From Ceratobasidium sp. AG-K (taxonomy: Eukaryota; Basidiomycota; Agaricomycetes; Cantharellales; Ceratobasidiaceae), in assembly GCA_037039685.1 (NCBI GenBank), contig JAWNGF010000001.1:1922001-1986000 (forward strand): a stretch of 64,000 nucleotides of DNA. Direction: 5' to 3'. Below are positions 1 through 11,124 of this stretch, in pieces; positions within the stretch are counted from its first letter, which is position 1; each line of letters begins with the position of its first letter. Both the position numbers and the translations under genes were made by a program. Below the pieces are notes generated by a model. The model had not been told where the DNA came from. It ran no database searches and was given only the letters and a program-made list of their open reading frames with translations.

Positions 1-179
1 CCGAAATGGGCAAGATCCAGCCACGGGCCAAGACGGGGCTCACTTGGCGCTCCCAGCGTCGCATAGGCAAAGCCATCCGACGGGCTCGTGCGCTGGGCTT
101 TGTCCCGCTCTGGAACGCGCCCGACCCGACGGGTTATCGGGCCTACCTCCCGGACTGGAACAACCCCAAGAGGCGCTGA
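1..179 (+). CDS. Mitochondrial small-subunit ribosomal protein bS18m, C-terminal part (partial)
   Basis: The window opens inside this gene. Reading from base 3, the last 58 codons from the first in-frame ATG (base 6) end at TGA 177-179. The peptide contains TWRSQRRIGKAIRRARALGF, which has the basic helix pattern of the bS18 family (L-x-x-x-Q-R-x-[IL]-x-K-A-I-R-R-A-R). A tail rich in Trp, Pro and Tyr follows (LWNAPDPTGYRAYLPDW). In fungi bS18m sits in the small subunit of the mitochondrial ribosome and binds 12S-type rRNA. The 5' part, with any targeting sequence, lies outside the window, so the true start cannot be seen. The assignment rests on the one conserved helix; another S18-like basic protein remains possible. 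Confidence 0.65.
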   Translation, partial: EMGKIQPRAKTGLTWRSQRRIGKAIRRARALGFVPLWNAPDPTGYRAYLPDWNNPKRR

Positions 180-1521
180 ATTGTATGCACTGAATCGAGT
201 AGATCTTTACTGTACATCAGCGGCTCGGCCCAGCTGTCCGTCGTCCGAACACATGACCCGAAACCCGACACTGTTCACCTGACCCGCCTTGTTTTCGCGA
301 AGCTTCCGTGTTGAACCTGGACAGGAAAAGAACAGCTACGAGAAATGGGGTTAGTCCCAGCCCCACCGTACACAAAAGCCAGTTTGAGTGAACAGAGCCA
401 ATTGGTAGTCTTCCAGTTCAGTCGAGCTGCATATACTCGTCACCCTTCTCACCCGAGCCTAGACTTCTAACCCCTCCTTCATAGCACGGGCAGGATAGCA
501 TAAACTGAACTGCATCAGACCTACGAAATCCCAGCCGGCTCCATCCCCGCAAAAGAATCTCGCTTGGAAACGAAGCCACGCCCAAAAAGCCAAAAATTGA
601 CCGCCCACGACGCAGAACTCGGGGCGAGAATTTGCCTTGAATCGAAAATCCCATGAGGTCAGCCGAGCTCTTATCGAAAACGTGCTTGCATGCTCCGAGC
701 ACGAGGCACCACTCTCACGCACGTATCGCCGATCGCGATGTGAGCGATGGTAGATAGAGCTCAAGTCAAGTGTGCAAAGCGCTCAGCGAACCTTGTATGG
801 ATGGTGCAAGTCACCCGCTGTACGATGCTCCTGTGCGGTATGAATCATGTCTATGCTTATGGTCACAGCCCCCAAACACACTCTATCCCCGCTTTGGTGG
901 CCCATCTAGCGCTGTGGGGGAAGGGCAACAACGTATAGTCGCCGTTTGTAGGATCTGGTACAACCCCATTTTGGCGGGAGTCCGTACCCCCAACTCGCTA
1001 GCAACGACGCATATACGTATCCGAAACGTCATATTCGTTAGAACATAGAACTGATCAAGGAAGAGTTGGTTCTAATGCGCGAATTTCGTTGCGAGTGTGC
1101 GCAACAACACCTCGCCGGTACCACCTCTGAACCCGTTCTGAGTATACAACTACAAGTTTAGTCTAATGCAAGCAAATATGTTGAAAACGAGGCACACAAA
1201 TATATATAGCCCACCTCGTTGCCGCTTTCCCGACGATCGCCGAGTCGGAAACTGGGGTCTGCATCCCAGGTACGCCAGTTTAGCGACCGAGGATACACCC
1301 CAAACCATTCTGCGAGGTTGGCCCACAACTATAGGTGTGCCTTAGAACCCCACAACGCATACACTCTACACAATTGTGATTGATAGCGAAAACTGTACAC
1401 AGCCATATATATAAACGTCAAAGCACGTAATACCCACACAGCAAATAACCAGTTAAGAAACGTTACAAAGACAAGCAGCCGCTCGTAAAAATCATCATCT
1501 GCCTGTTATCCCAACTCGCGC
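180..1521. other. Intergenic region, no gene recognised
   Basis: About 1.3 kb between the bS18m stop and the stop of CorA copy 1, so both flanking genes end here. Open frames on both strands are short and resemble no family I know. An AT-rich stretch with TATATATA-like runs lies at about 1199-1210 and 1404-1413. No tRNA B-box, inverted repeat or transposase signature was seen. Confidence 0.5.
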
Positions 1522-3871
1522 TCAAGCTGTCTTGGATTTCAGCTTTTTAACGTCGAATTGGCTCGTCGCGGCGCGCTTCTTGAGGAAATGCATGAACCGC
1601 CGAATGTCTGGCCACAGGAATAATGTGACAACCACAACCATGACAGGGACCGCAATTTGCCAGAACCTAGAGAAGCGCAAATTAGGATGGCTCGAATTAC
1701 AGCGGATGATAACCTACATTGCTTCGGAGTGTTCCTTGACGGACGGCATAACCTCGAAGTTCATTCCTGGCAGAAGTAGTCAGAGGCAATAGCAACACCA
1801 GTCAGGGTAAGCCACGTACCAAAGTAACCGGTCAGGAAGGTAAGCGGGAAGAAGATCACAGTCGCAACCGTCAAGCCCCGCATGACCTGATTCGTCTCAT
1901 AGCTGACAAGCTGTACATTCATTAGTTTTGTTGTATGGCGTGGATTTGCCATAAACGCACATTGAACGTATAGTTGATTAGATTCTCAGCAATAGACGAA
2001 AACATGTCAAGCGAGCTAAGGATATATCTGAAGTACGCGAAATCAGCATCTACTATCGCACGGAAACGTGAAGTCACCCACTCGATATGGTCATGAACGT
2101 CGGCAAGGTAAACCTTTGCCTGATGTGACAAGAAGCCGGTTGTTGGAATCTCACCACCCGGCGGCATTACCGCCTATACTAAAAGTCAGCCCGAACGAAC
2201 ACGGCAAGAGTATAGGAAGCACGCACCTTGCACCGATCCAGATCGTATCGTCGGAGTCCATAGACAAGTTGTGCAATCGGGGCCAACGTACGTTTGTGCA
2301 GCATCAGGTCGCCGGACGCAATATGCACTGCCGGGTAGATCCACAGGTGAGCTGGTGCACGAGAGAGCGACTGAGAAAAACGTACAGTCGCGCACAGTCC
2401 GCATTTTGGTCTTCATCAAAATATCACGTTCCATTTTGAGAAGCCTGCGGTGATATTTATCTGTGATCTTGACGGCCTCATCGACAACTAGTGGGATGTC
2501 AGAGACTGCAATGTCGCAGGTTTCGAGGCTGGCTTACTCAAGTCGATCAAACTCTGCAAAAGAAGCGACGCATCTCCCGAGGAGCGGAGGAGTGTATCTC
2601 GCAATCGCAAGCGGTCGTAGATAGGCTTGCCAAACTCGCGTGTTGGGTTTCGTTGGATTGTGATTAGCGTGCCTGACCAAGTCGTTTGCATTAGTGGGCA
2701 GAATCAATGACACAGCGCAACGCACCATCCCGCAACAAGAACATAAAGACACTCTTCACGTCTACCTTGATCTGCCCAGTACCCTGCTTCAGCGTGTCGA
2801 TGGCCTGTTCATTCAGTTTCCTGTTCCTCTCGGCCTGAGTATCCCTATCGTCCGCTCCCCGTGCAAGGACACGCGTGAGATCTGCTCCCTGATTGTATAA
2901 CCCATCATCTAGGGTCGCCAAAGTTGCGCCGCGAGTCGGGCGACGCCGAACGCTAGAGTAAGGAAGAGCCTCCTTTCCAGCCTCGGGATCGTATGTCTTG
3001 GACTGGCGGGGCGATTCCATCTGCTCAGGTTCTTGAGACAACGGCGTTAGGGATTTGGTACTTGGCGGACTCTCTTCTGGAGGGAGTGTGTGGCTGTAGT
3101 TTGTTGTTACAAGCGAACGAGCAATAATGAGCGACTCGCATACCTTAAGATATGGATAAACAAGTGTTTGACAAAGTAGTCCGCTTTGGAGCGAGCATTG
3201 TCGCGTCCATTCATAACAACGTCGAGAGACAGCGGATGTAGATCATATTTAAGCTGAAGTTCGCTCAAAATGTCCCACGACAGGCCGCTAATGTTGATCC
3301 ATCGGACCTTGTTCCATACACCACGCGGCTTGGAGCCTTCGCCCTCGAGCCACTGGACAAACCCATAGTTGGTGTCGAACGAACGAGGAACTGCTCGGGT
3401 GGGACCATAATCCCAAACATGAACCTTGCAATTTTCCTAGAGAAGGAGTTGACAAAGAATTCACTAGGTGCCCGCGAACATGCTTACCTGACGGTGCCCA
3501 TACATCTCATACATTGTGCTTCCTTGTATATCGCCCCCCATGCCAGGACTAAGGTCTTTGAGCGCAATATGCGCCTTGCGTATTTTCATAACCTAATTCA
3601 GCGCAAATTAACGCTACAGAATTTCAGTGACAACAGGGAGCCTTGCCTTGCGAGCGGCGGTCCGGAACTGCTCAATTGGTGGAGCCGAGCGGTCAATCTG
3701 AAAAGACTCGGCTGGCATGGTTGGCCTCCGACGGTTGGTCCGTCCAGTACGATGAGTGAATGTCTGGGATCTCGGCGAAAGACCGTCGCGGGCCTGGGCG
3801 GGAACAGGACCAGCTTCACCATCAGAAGTCAAAGAATCGTTCTCGTCGGCGTCAGAGTTGGACTTTGGCAT
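1522..3871 (-). CDS. CorA-family Mg2+ transporter, Alr/Mnr2 type (copy 1 of 3)
   Basis: Membrane Mg2+ channel/transporter of the CorA superfamily (fungal Alr1/Mnr2 group). The protein starts MPKSNSDADENDSLTSD at 3871 and continues through a soluble domain with VRWINISGLSWDILSELQLK and YDLHPLSLDVVMNGRDNARS. It ends with two C-terminal membrane helices. The first helix finishes in FFPLTFLTGYFG followed by MN, the GMN signature, and a phase-1 intron splits the Gly codon. The second helix (PVMVVVVTLFLWPDI) is followed by a Lys-rich tail ending at TGA (complement of 1522-1524). By comparison with copy 2 (8341-10840), intron 1 (3593-3646) starts with GC rather than GT. There are many short introns and the protein is roughly 600 residues. 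It shares its 5' region with the divergent CsbD-like gene. The family call is firm; plasma versus vacuolar membrane cannot be told from sequence. Confidence 0.88.
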
Positions 3872-4428
3872 GGTGAACTAGTCGTTTGTGAGCTTTGGAT
3901 GGCAGAGGAGGGGCCACCAAGCCAAGGTCGTCGGGCAGAACAGAGCGACGGTCGTGCAGAGGACCCTTCTTGTTGAATAGGCGAGGCTGTCCATCATACA
4001 GCCCTTCCGCGCGTGTTTGTCGCACATTTCCCGATCAGACTTACAAAGGTGATAAGCGCTCGAGGCAGCTGACCTAGCAAATCATGTGACTCGGTCAAAT
4101 TCACATGTCCGAGAACGACCGCCACTCACACGTGAAAAAGCGCAAGCTCAAGTATGACGACAGTATGATGTAGTTCATTCGCCACGGTTAGCAAGTGTAT
4201 GCGCGTACTGGACAGATTCAGATGGTGCGGATCCGCTAAACCTGGCGAGCCGGTCGCCGCTTCCAACGCGCCAACGTCATCGACTTCGTCATGGAGCTCG
4301 ACATAATGACGGAAGATGCAGCCAAAATGATTCGTGCTTGGGATATAAAAAGGGCTCTCTGTCTGTCACTACTCTTCACTCACTCACATCCATTTATATC
4401 ACTACAACCTTACCAGACTACTTCGAAC
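3872..4428. promoter_or_regulatory. Shared divergent upstream region, with TATA box for the CsbD-like gene
   Basis: A region of 557 bp separates the start codons of CorA copy 1 (-) and the CsbD-like gene (+). A TATAAAAAG element at 4344-4352 lies about 80 bp before the CsbD ATG. It is followed by the pyrimidine-rich, CACTCACTCAC-like stretch typical of strongly expressed fungal genes. No matching TATA element was noticed on the CorA side. Confidence 0.5.
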
Positions 4429-4835
4429 ATGTCTTCTGAGCCCAACAAGACTTCCGGCCAATACCACTCTGTCAAGGGTACCGCCGTTGAGGCCATTGGC
4501 AATGTCACTGGCGCCACTTCGTGGCAACAGAGCGGCAAGCAGGAGCACGCCCAGGGTAAGTCAACTAACATGCATCTTTTCGGGCCAATACTTACCTATA
4601 TTCTTCAGGCGAGGCTGAGGTTGACGCGGCCAAGGCCAAGGGCTACGTCGAGGGTACCGCCGACCGTGTAGAGGGCAAGAAGGACGCCGTTGTCGGAGCT
4701 GTGACTGGCGACAAGGCCCAGCAAGCCCAGGGGTGAGTTGAATGCGACATTTCGTTCTTCCCGTATTAATTCTTGATTCTTAGCAACGTTCAACATGACA
4801 AGGGACAGGCCCAGCAGGAGATTAACAAGCACTAA
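4429..4835 (+). CDS. CsbD-like general stress response protein
   Basis: Three exons (4429-4555, 4609-4732, 4784-4835) with clean GT..AG introns give 100 residues. The product is hydrophilic and rich in Gly, Gln, Lys and Ala. It has the repeated CsbD motif pattern: [20 protein letters not shown], then [19 protein letters not shown], then [20 protein letters not shown]. CsbD proteins are small, probably disordered stress-induced proteins known from bacteria and widespread in fungi; their biochemical role is unknown. A good TATA box about 80 bp upstream suggests inducible or high expression. It lies between CorA copy 1 (divergent) and the cytochrome P450 gene (convergent), with no evident functional link to either. 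Confidence 0.85.
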
Positions 4836-5271
4836 GTGCTTAGCCTTTTAGCCGACTCCGCGTTCAATTAGCTGTAGTTAACAAGATGTATCCCTAATAT
4901 CCCTAATGGTTATGCAACTTATACCTTGAACCCGTTACTCGCTGCTTCTGGACGACTTCAGTGTGCGGCGTTGAAGCTCACAACCAGAGAGTACTCGTTT
5001 CGCCAATTTCGAGGATGAAGCCATTGTTTCAGTCTGCATGCGTGCTATTTCACACCCGAGTAGACTTATCCTTGTCAGACGTCGTGACGCGAGTACCTAT
5101 GTGGGGAGCGAGTGATGTAGGCGCACATGTCTCCGGGGCCACGGTGTTCGGTTTTGATGTGGCCCGGGTGACCTGGCCTGTTTGCAAACTCGCAACCACA
5201 GCCTGCATTCGGAGAGCGTTATTGCGTACATCAATTGTATTCGGTTTCAATTTTGCTACGCCGTGGGTCAA
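4836..5271. other. Convergent intergenic region (CsbD-like / P450 3' ends)
   Basis: About 435 bp holding the 3' ends of two convergent genes. I see no additional gene. The direct duplication ATATCCCTAATGG/ATCCCTAATATCC near 4889-4912 is short and of no clear meaning. Confidence 0.4.
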
Positions 5272-7550
5272 TCAGTCCTTGTACAGCCCGTACATTGAGA
5301 ACACATTCTCTTTGGCCAAACCCATTTCCCTATCGATAGTTGCTGCACGCTGCTCGGAACGGGATTTGATTACCAAAGGAAACTCTTTGGGGCGCCGTAC
5401 GGTCTCTCCTTCGAATGCATCCTGCTTGACATTCACACCAATACCAGGAGGTGCAGAGAACTCAAAGGCCCAGAGTAGTCTTGAAAGTGCGAGGAAGATA
5501 TCTTGCTCTGCGACCTGCACACCTGGACAGGACCGGCGCCCTGTGCAGAATACAGGGTCAGTTCAATAAACATCAATTATAGTGGTATCCCTGCCTGCAC
5601 CAAATGCAAAATGATCGCGTTTGAATGGATCCCCTTGAGCGATGGATTCGGCCATGGACATTGTGTGCGCTAGGAATCGCTCTGGCTTGAACAGGTGTGG
5701 GTCTTCGAATCTTTCTGGGTTGGAATGGATCGCCCAAATGTTGCAAATGACTGACGAACTCGAGGTTAATGGCGAATCGTCTCTGATTCTTGCGTTCGAC
5801 ACAGCGTACCAGTTGAATCTTTTGGGTGGAAATAGCCATCATAGTAATCGTCTACATCATAATAAGGATGTCAAAAATCGCCGGTGCGAGGTTGCTGAAA
5901 CTCGAACCTCACCTTGCTCGAGCCTGTGAGGAATTGCCATCGGAAGTGGTGGCCTCCATCTTAAGACCTCCTTGATTACTTTTCACGCTTTTTCAGTTCA
6001 TGCTTTTATCAGACACCAAAGCATTTCACCTGCTCTCACGAAGGGCATATCCTGCTCATCCGCCCATTTCGGTAGGGTGTCTTCGTCGTATAGGCGGTCG
6101 ATTTCCTTCCTGGCCAGGTCTTGACTTGGGACGTCGTGAATCAAGCTAGGCAGATGAATGTATGCGCTGGTTAGACAGTACTCCTTGCGGGAAGCCAACT
6201 TACGCGAGTATACATGCTAATATTGCCCCTGCAACCTACTATATTTCAACGTAGTTCGGGTGATCGAGACAAATGAGCACTTACAATGTCTGAACCCCCT
6301 TCAAGTACAAGTCCGGATATGTATTCTTGCTGATGCCGGGTCAGTCCATTATTGTCCTCATTGAGTCGTAGTTTGTATGATAGGGTGTTGACGTTGAGCC
6401 TCTGACCCCGCGCTCCCATGCGATATTGGCAAGATCTATGGTAACACATAAACGAGGGCGACCAACTGGAGCTGAGTTGATTGACCCAGGGACCGGCGAG
6501 GGCTGCTTACCGCTATAAAGTTTGTCCATGAGCTCCCCGACTTTCCTCGATTTGGCCTCCCAAGAAGTCATGAATTCGGGGATATAGCTAGCCAGAAATG
6601 TCAGCCTGAGACGGGTACGGAATAGTATTTCCACCCACCTCAGCCATGGAAAGTCTTCTACTGGGGGCTTTGATCCCGGCATGAGTAGCTCACAGACGCG
6701 GGACATGATCTCTTCAATACCCCGCACTGCTGGATCCTCGTATGCTTCGCATCTTACACCGTAATCTAAGGTAGGTAAGGAGACGTTTGGATATAAGTAC
6801 TAATCTGTATGACTTACTCAAGCAGGTAACAACACTTGTGGTATAACGCATAGGATGGCGCATAAACTGCTCAGGCTTATGCAGAAAGTCGTATAGCAGC
6901 TGTATACTTTCTGCTTCCTGGACATGAACATGTTCTGTTTTGATTATGTTTGGAGCATAGTGTTGTATGATCTGTTTCCTTGCGATGCGCCACTTCTCAT
7001 TATCTTGTTGAAATCTGTATACAAAAGTAAATAAAGTCGTTCGCGCCAACCTCGAATGGAATAATGAACGTACAGCAAGCTATCTCCTCCAGACGCGATC
7101 TCCGTTGCCATTTGCAGTGGTCTATTGGAGTAAATACCGCCTCGCTTGTCAAGAAGTTGTCGAACGAGTGTTCCATCTCCTCCAATGACAATCATGTTAC
7201 CTGCCCCCACCTTGAGTGACGCCAGCGGGCCATACCTATCATTGAGTTCACGAAATCTGAAAGATCATACAGTATTCGGAATGATTCACAACTAAACCAT
7301 GTGTAACACTCACTGCGCATAAATATCTACTGGTTTCATTTGGAGCACATTTCCTAGAATTGGGATGGGCGGAGGACCTGAATTGTGTTAGTTTGTTACA
7401 TCAACGGTTGAATTATGAGATCCAACCGGGAGGCATGCGCCTATGTCGACTGCCAGGCCAGTTCCAGTAGTGACCGAGTAAGAACAAAAGCACGACAGGG
7501 GCGAACAGGCCGACATAACGAGCATAGTTGGGTGCGCTCAATTCACTCAT
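5272..7550 (-). CDS. Cytochrome P450 monooxygenase
   Basis: Haem-thiolate monooxygenase, probably ER-anchored. The start at 7550 gives MSELSAPNYARYVG and a hydrophobic N-terminal anchor (APVVLLFLLGHYW), then the Pro-rich hinge MPPGPPPIPILGN. In order come GNMIVIGGDGTLVRQLLD, an I-helix-like segment YISGLVLEGGSDI, the K-helix EVLRWRPPLP (E-x-x-R) and ICNIWAIHSNPERFEDP with FKPERF. The haem loop is FGAGRRSCPG, with the Cys ligand present. To obtain this loop the intron 5541-5594 must be spliced with a GC donor. There are many short introns and the protein is about 500 residues. It follows the multi-CYP style of basidiomycetes; family and substrate cannot be assigned. It lies between two CorA paralogs, perhaps inserted after their duplication. 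Confidence 0.9.
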
Positions 7551-8340
7551 CGCTGAAATGCTGAGGAATAGAGAGGCTCAAGGGTGGCTTGAGACATGGA
7601 TGAACCTAGGTCTGAGCTTATAAGATATTTCTCACGTCAGGATGATTCTATTCGGAGCGGTATGTTATTATAGCTTCTATCTAGTAGAACCAGCCCACGG
7701 GCGCCAACCGACTAACCGCAGGATTACATACCACCTGGTAGGTTATAGCGTTATTGTATTCTTGGGTACCAATGTTTGCATCTTCGGCCAGGGTGAACCC
7801 ATCTACATATATTTCTAGGGAGGCTTGGGACCATATCCGTGTTGCAGGCAAAGTCTTCTTCAAGGGGGATGCCCTGCACCCCAAAGTGGCTTCTTTATAA
7901 AGCTTGGTTACTTACCGAGCTTTAGCCGCGGGGTAGAGAGGGGCGCATATATCCGCTAAAACCACCTTGTAACATATTTAGGCGTCGAAGGTATAAACAA
8001 GAAGGGTACTGGGAGCCCGAACGCACCGACTGGTACTTCACTTTCGGTGACGTTGGTTAGCTGGCAAGTGGATCGATTAAATAACACGCCCCGACTCACT
8101 GACAGGAACGGGGCCTTTTTCGTTGGGTCATCCCATCCAGGTTGGAATCATCTCGACTTGGGCAATCGATCGTCGGCATTCTGGGGTCATCTAAGCCCTC
8201 GTAGCTTGCAAGATATACAAGGTTCTTTGGCTATTTATGAACTGAGTATGTCATAGCAATAGTGATAGCGGACAGTAGAGTAGTACAAAGAAACGTGGGA
8301 GTACGAAGCAATACACTGGCACCATATCGTCAATAGGGTT
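7551..8340. other. Intergenic region, P450 upstream / CorA copy 2 downstream
   Basis: About 790 bp containing the P450 promoter and the 3' flank of CorA copy 2. Short open frames on both strands have no recognisable similarity. No repeat or RNA gene was seen. Confidence 0.4.
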
Positions 8341-10840
8341 TCACTGTTTATACTAAGGGAGACAATAAAGGTAAGCAGTGAGAGGAGCACGAGTCGTGAC
8401 ACTCACGTTGAATTGGCGTGTGGCCATTCGCTTCTTGACGGTGCGGATCATCTTCTGAATATCGGGGAACAAGAAAGCTACGATGACGAAAACCATAACA
8501 GGACATGCTATTTCCCAGAACCTAAACAGAGCAAGGTGAGTTGATATACGAATCAGCTCGTTTCAAACTTGACCCACATGGCTTCCGAATTCTCTATGGA
8601 TGGCATATCGACGAAATTCATGCCTAGAAAAATGTTATCGGGTTTGTCACAGTGATTAGTAGCAATAAGCATACCAAAGTAACCAGTGAGGAAGGTCAGA
8701 GGGAAAAAGATGACTGTCGCGATAGTAAGGCCCCGCATGACTTGATTAGTCTCATACGACACAATCTACCCAAAGTACGTGAGGATCCGACTCGCTTTAG
8801 CAGTCGAACATACATACATTGAACGTATAATTAATCAGGTTTTCAGCGATAGACGTGAACATATCTAGGGAGCTCATGATGTACCTGGAGTCAATGTCAA
8901 AATGCGATTAGTGCTCGTAAACAGGGGAGACTGGCAATAACCTACTCGACGTGATCATGGACATCTGCGAGATACACTTTGGCTTGATGGGAGAGATAAC
9001 CTGTGACTTCACCTGAGGAGTTGTGTAAGATGTGCGGAGCCTCAAATCTGAACCAGTTACTTACCCTCACGGCCCGCTGAACCTGCGAGTGCCTATCGGG
9101 TTTCACATGGTGATTAGGATTCACAATATTAGTTGTGGGCGACAGCCTTGTGCTTACCTTGCAGCGGTCTACGTCATAGCGACGAAGACCATATACCAAC
9201 TGAGAGAGCGGACCCAACGTTCTCTTATGCAAGGTCAAGTCGCCAGATATGATGTGCACTATAGCAATTTATAAATATAAATAACCGAGATGGGAAGATG
9301 GCACGCTCACAGCCTCGTACGGTCTTCATGTTGGGCTTGAGAAGAATGGCACGCTCCATCTTGAGAATTACATCGTGGTATTTGTCCACAACTTCGACAG
9401 CATTGTCAACAACTGTTGGTTTGAAAAGAAATTAGCATAAGCACGGGCTAGCTCAAATAGAATGCACTCGCCTAAATCAAGCAAGCCCTCTAACAAGAGC
9501 GATGCATCGCCGGACGAGCGCAATACAGTGTCACGTACTCGCAAACGATCGGTGACCGACCTCCCAAATGGAGTATTAAGATCTTGGCTAATGGATATGA
9601 TGGTGCCTATAGTGGATCGTCAGTGGGTGGATGATTCCTATAGGACTATCTGCTCACCGTCGCGGAGCAAGAACATCCAGGCACTAGCGACATCGACGTA
9701 GACACGTCCAAAGCCTTTCTTGAGCTCGGTGATCGCCTTTTGGTTTGCGGCTTTCGCCTTCAAAGCGGCGTTCAAACTAGCTCGAAGCCGGGGCCGCCGG
9801 CTTTCGCCGTTTATCCCAGCTCTGTCTTCTATGTCTTTCCCAGCATGCCAATCCGAAGCTTCTCTCGCGTCGGCGGACACTGAGCTATCGTAGCGTGAAT
9901 GCCGCTTTCTGGCAAACCATCCACCCTGGGTCTCCATATCCGCTTCGTCGCCCAACTCGGCCAAAGTACGTCCGGAAGAGGACGTTCTGCTCGACGTCAT
10001 AGGCAAAGGCTCCTCTGTGTGCACAATTCCCCCGATTTCGTCGGGATCATCCTCTTGCTTGCCAAGCTTGTGTGTCAAAACGTGAATGAACAAGTGCCGA
10101 GAATAATAATCTGCCTTGGACCGTGCGTTTTTGCGACCGTGGAGAACATCCTCGATGGAAAGCGGGTGGAGATTGTACTGAATCGCCAGTGCGCTGATCA
10201 CATCCCAAGAAACACCCGCAATATTGATCCACCGGACTTTATTCCAAATTTCACGCTTGGCAGTGGCGGCGGGAGAGGTAACCCAATGAATGAACTCCTT
10301 GTTGTTGAAGTTGGTGAAGCGGGCCTTGCTAGGTCCATACTCGCACATTTCGATTCTGCAGTCGGCCTGAGTTGAATGCTCAGCTCCAAAACAAAAATAC
10401 CTAAACGGGGATTTGTGACCGGTCGCACCTTGAGATGACCATACAGCTCTGCAGTTGCACTCTTGCGAGGATCAGCGCCGGGTTCGGTACCAGGTGCGAT
10501 ATCCAGCAAAGCCGAGTGGGCTCGGTTCATGGATATAATCTATCCACAAAATCAGCGTCACTAGAACATTGCGTTTTCGACGTCATACCTTGTTAACCGA
10601 TGAACGAAGCTTTGCAAGAGGCCTCTGAGGTGGCTGTAGCGAACTCGAAGGTGCATCATCCTCGAACAAGTCTTTTGCACTCAAGTCTACGCCATTTAGG
10701 ATCGCAGGGGTTGACTGCGAGCGTGACTGAGGTTGCGGTTGGACATCCTCGGGGTTCACGCGAGCAAGAGTGGGGCCGACAGCCTCCTCGTCGGAAGTAA
10801 GAGAGTCGTTCTCATCAGCATCAGAGTTGGACTTGGGCAT
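8341..10840 (-). CDS. CorA-family Mg2+ transporter, Alr/Mnr2 type (copy 2 of 3)
   Basis: Close paralog of copy 1, beginning with almost the same peptide (MPKSNSDADENDSLTSDEE) at 10840. Exon 1 is 10589-10840, exon 2 is 10429-10539 and the large exon is 9658-10366. The cytosolic domain contains VRWINIAGVSWDVISALAI and NLHPLSIEDVLHGRKNARSK; later exons contain VVDKYHDVILKMERAILL and GLRRYDVDRCK. The C-terminal helices are VIFFPLTFLTGYFG+MN and PVMVFVIVAFLFPDI. The intron 9413-9471 has a GC donor, whereas copies 1 and 3 use GT there. The best 3' end splices a final intron (acceptor CCTTAG) to finish at TGA 8341-8343. Reading through instead stops at 8353-8355 with about 14 different residues. The protein is about 600 residues and all hallmark residues are intact. 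Confidence 0.88.
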
Positions 10841-11124
10841 GGTGGGCGCGTGCTATCGAGGTGGTCGTGAGGCGAGCTTAACGAGTAGGCTGATGGAACA
10901 TGCAGGGTAGGTTATAACCGAGTGGATCTAATCGAATTCAGTGCATGGCGGTGCCTGCCAGTCACGTGCAGATGCATCAACTATAAATACATCCGTTGAA
11001 ACCATTACTGATATAACATGTTCTAGGGTACTACACAGGTGAGACCAAGGTAAAAGCAAGGAGCGACAGTAATAACATATAGTAGTAATGAAATGCAAGT
11101 GTGTACGCGTGTGTGATATATATG

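Noticed and set aside
418..764. Two minus-strand open frames of 94 and 101 codons
   Set aside because: No family features, overlapping frames, no neighbouring exon that extends them.
1199..1413. TATATATA runs as a possible promoter or repeat element
   Set aside because: Both flanking genes end at this region, no gene start follows, and the runs are short; no function can be supported.
5880..5920. GGTTCGAGT sequence on the minus strand resembling a tRNA B box
   Set aside because: It lies at the donor end of a P450 intron and no A box or cloverleaf can be formed around it.
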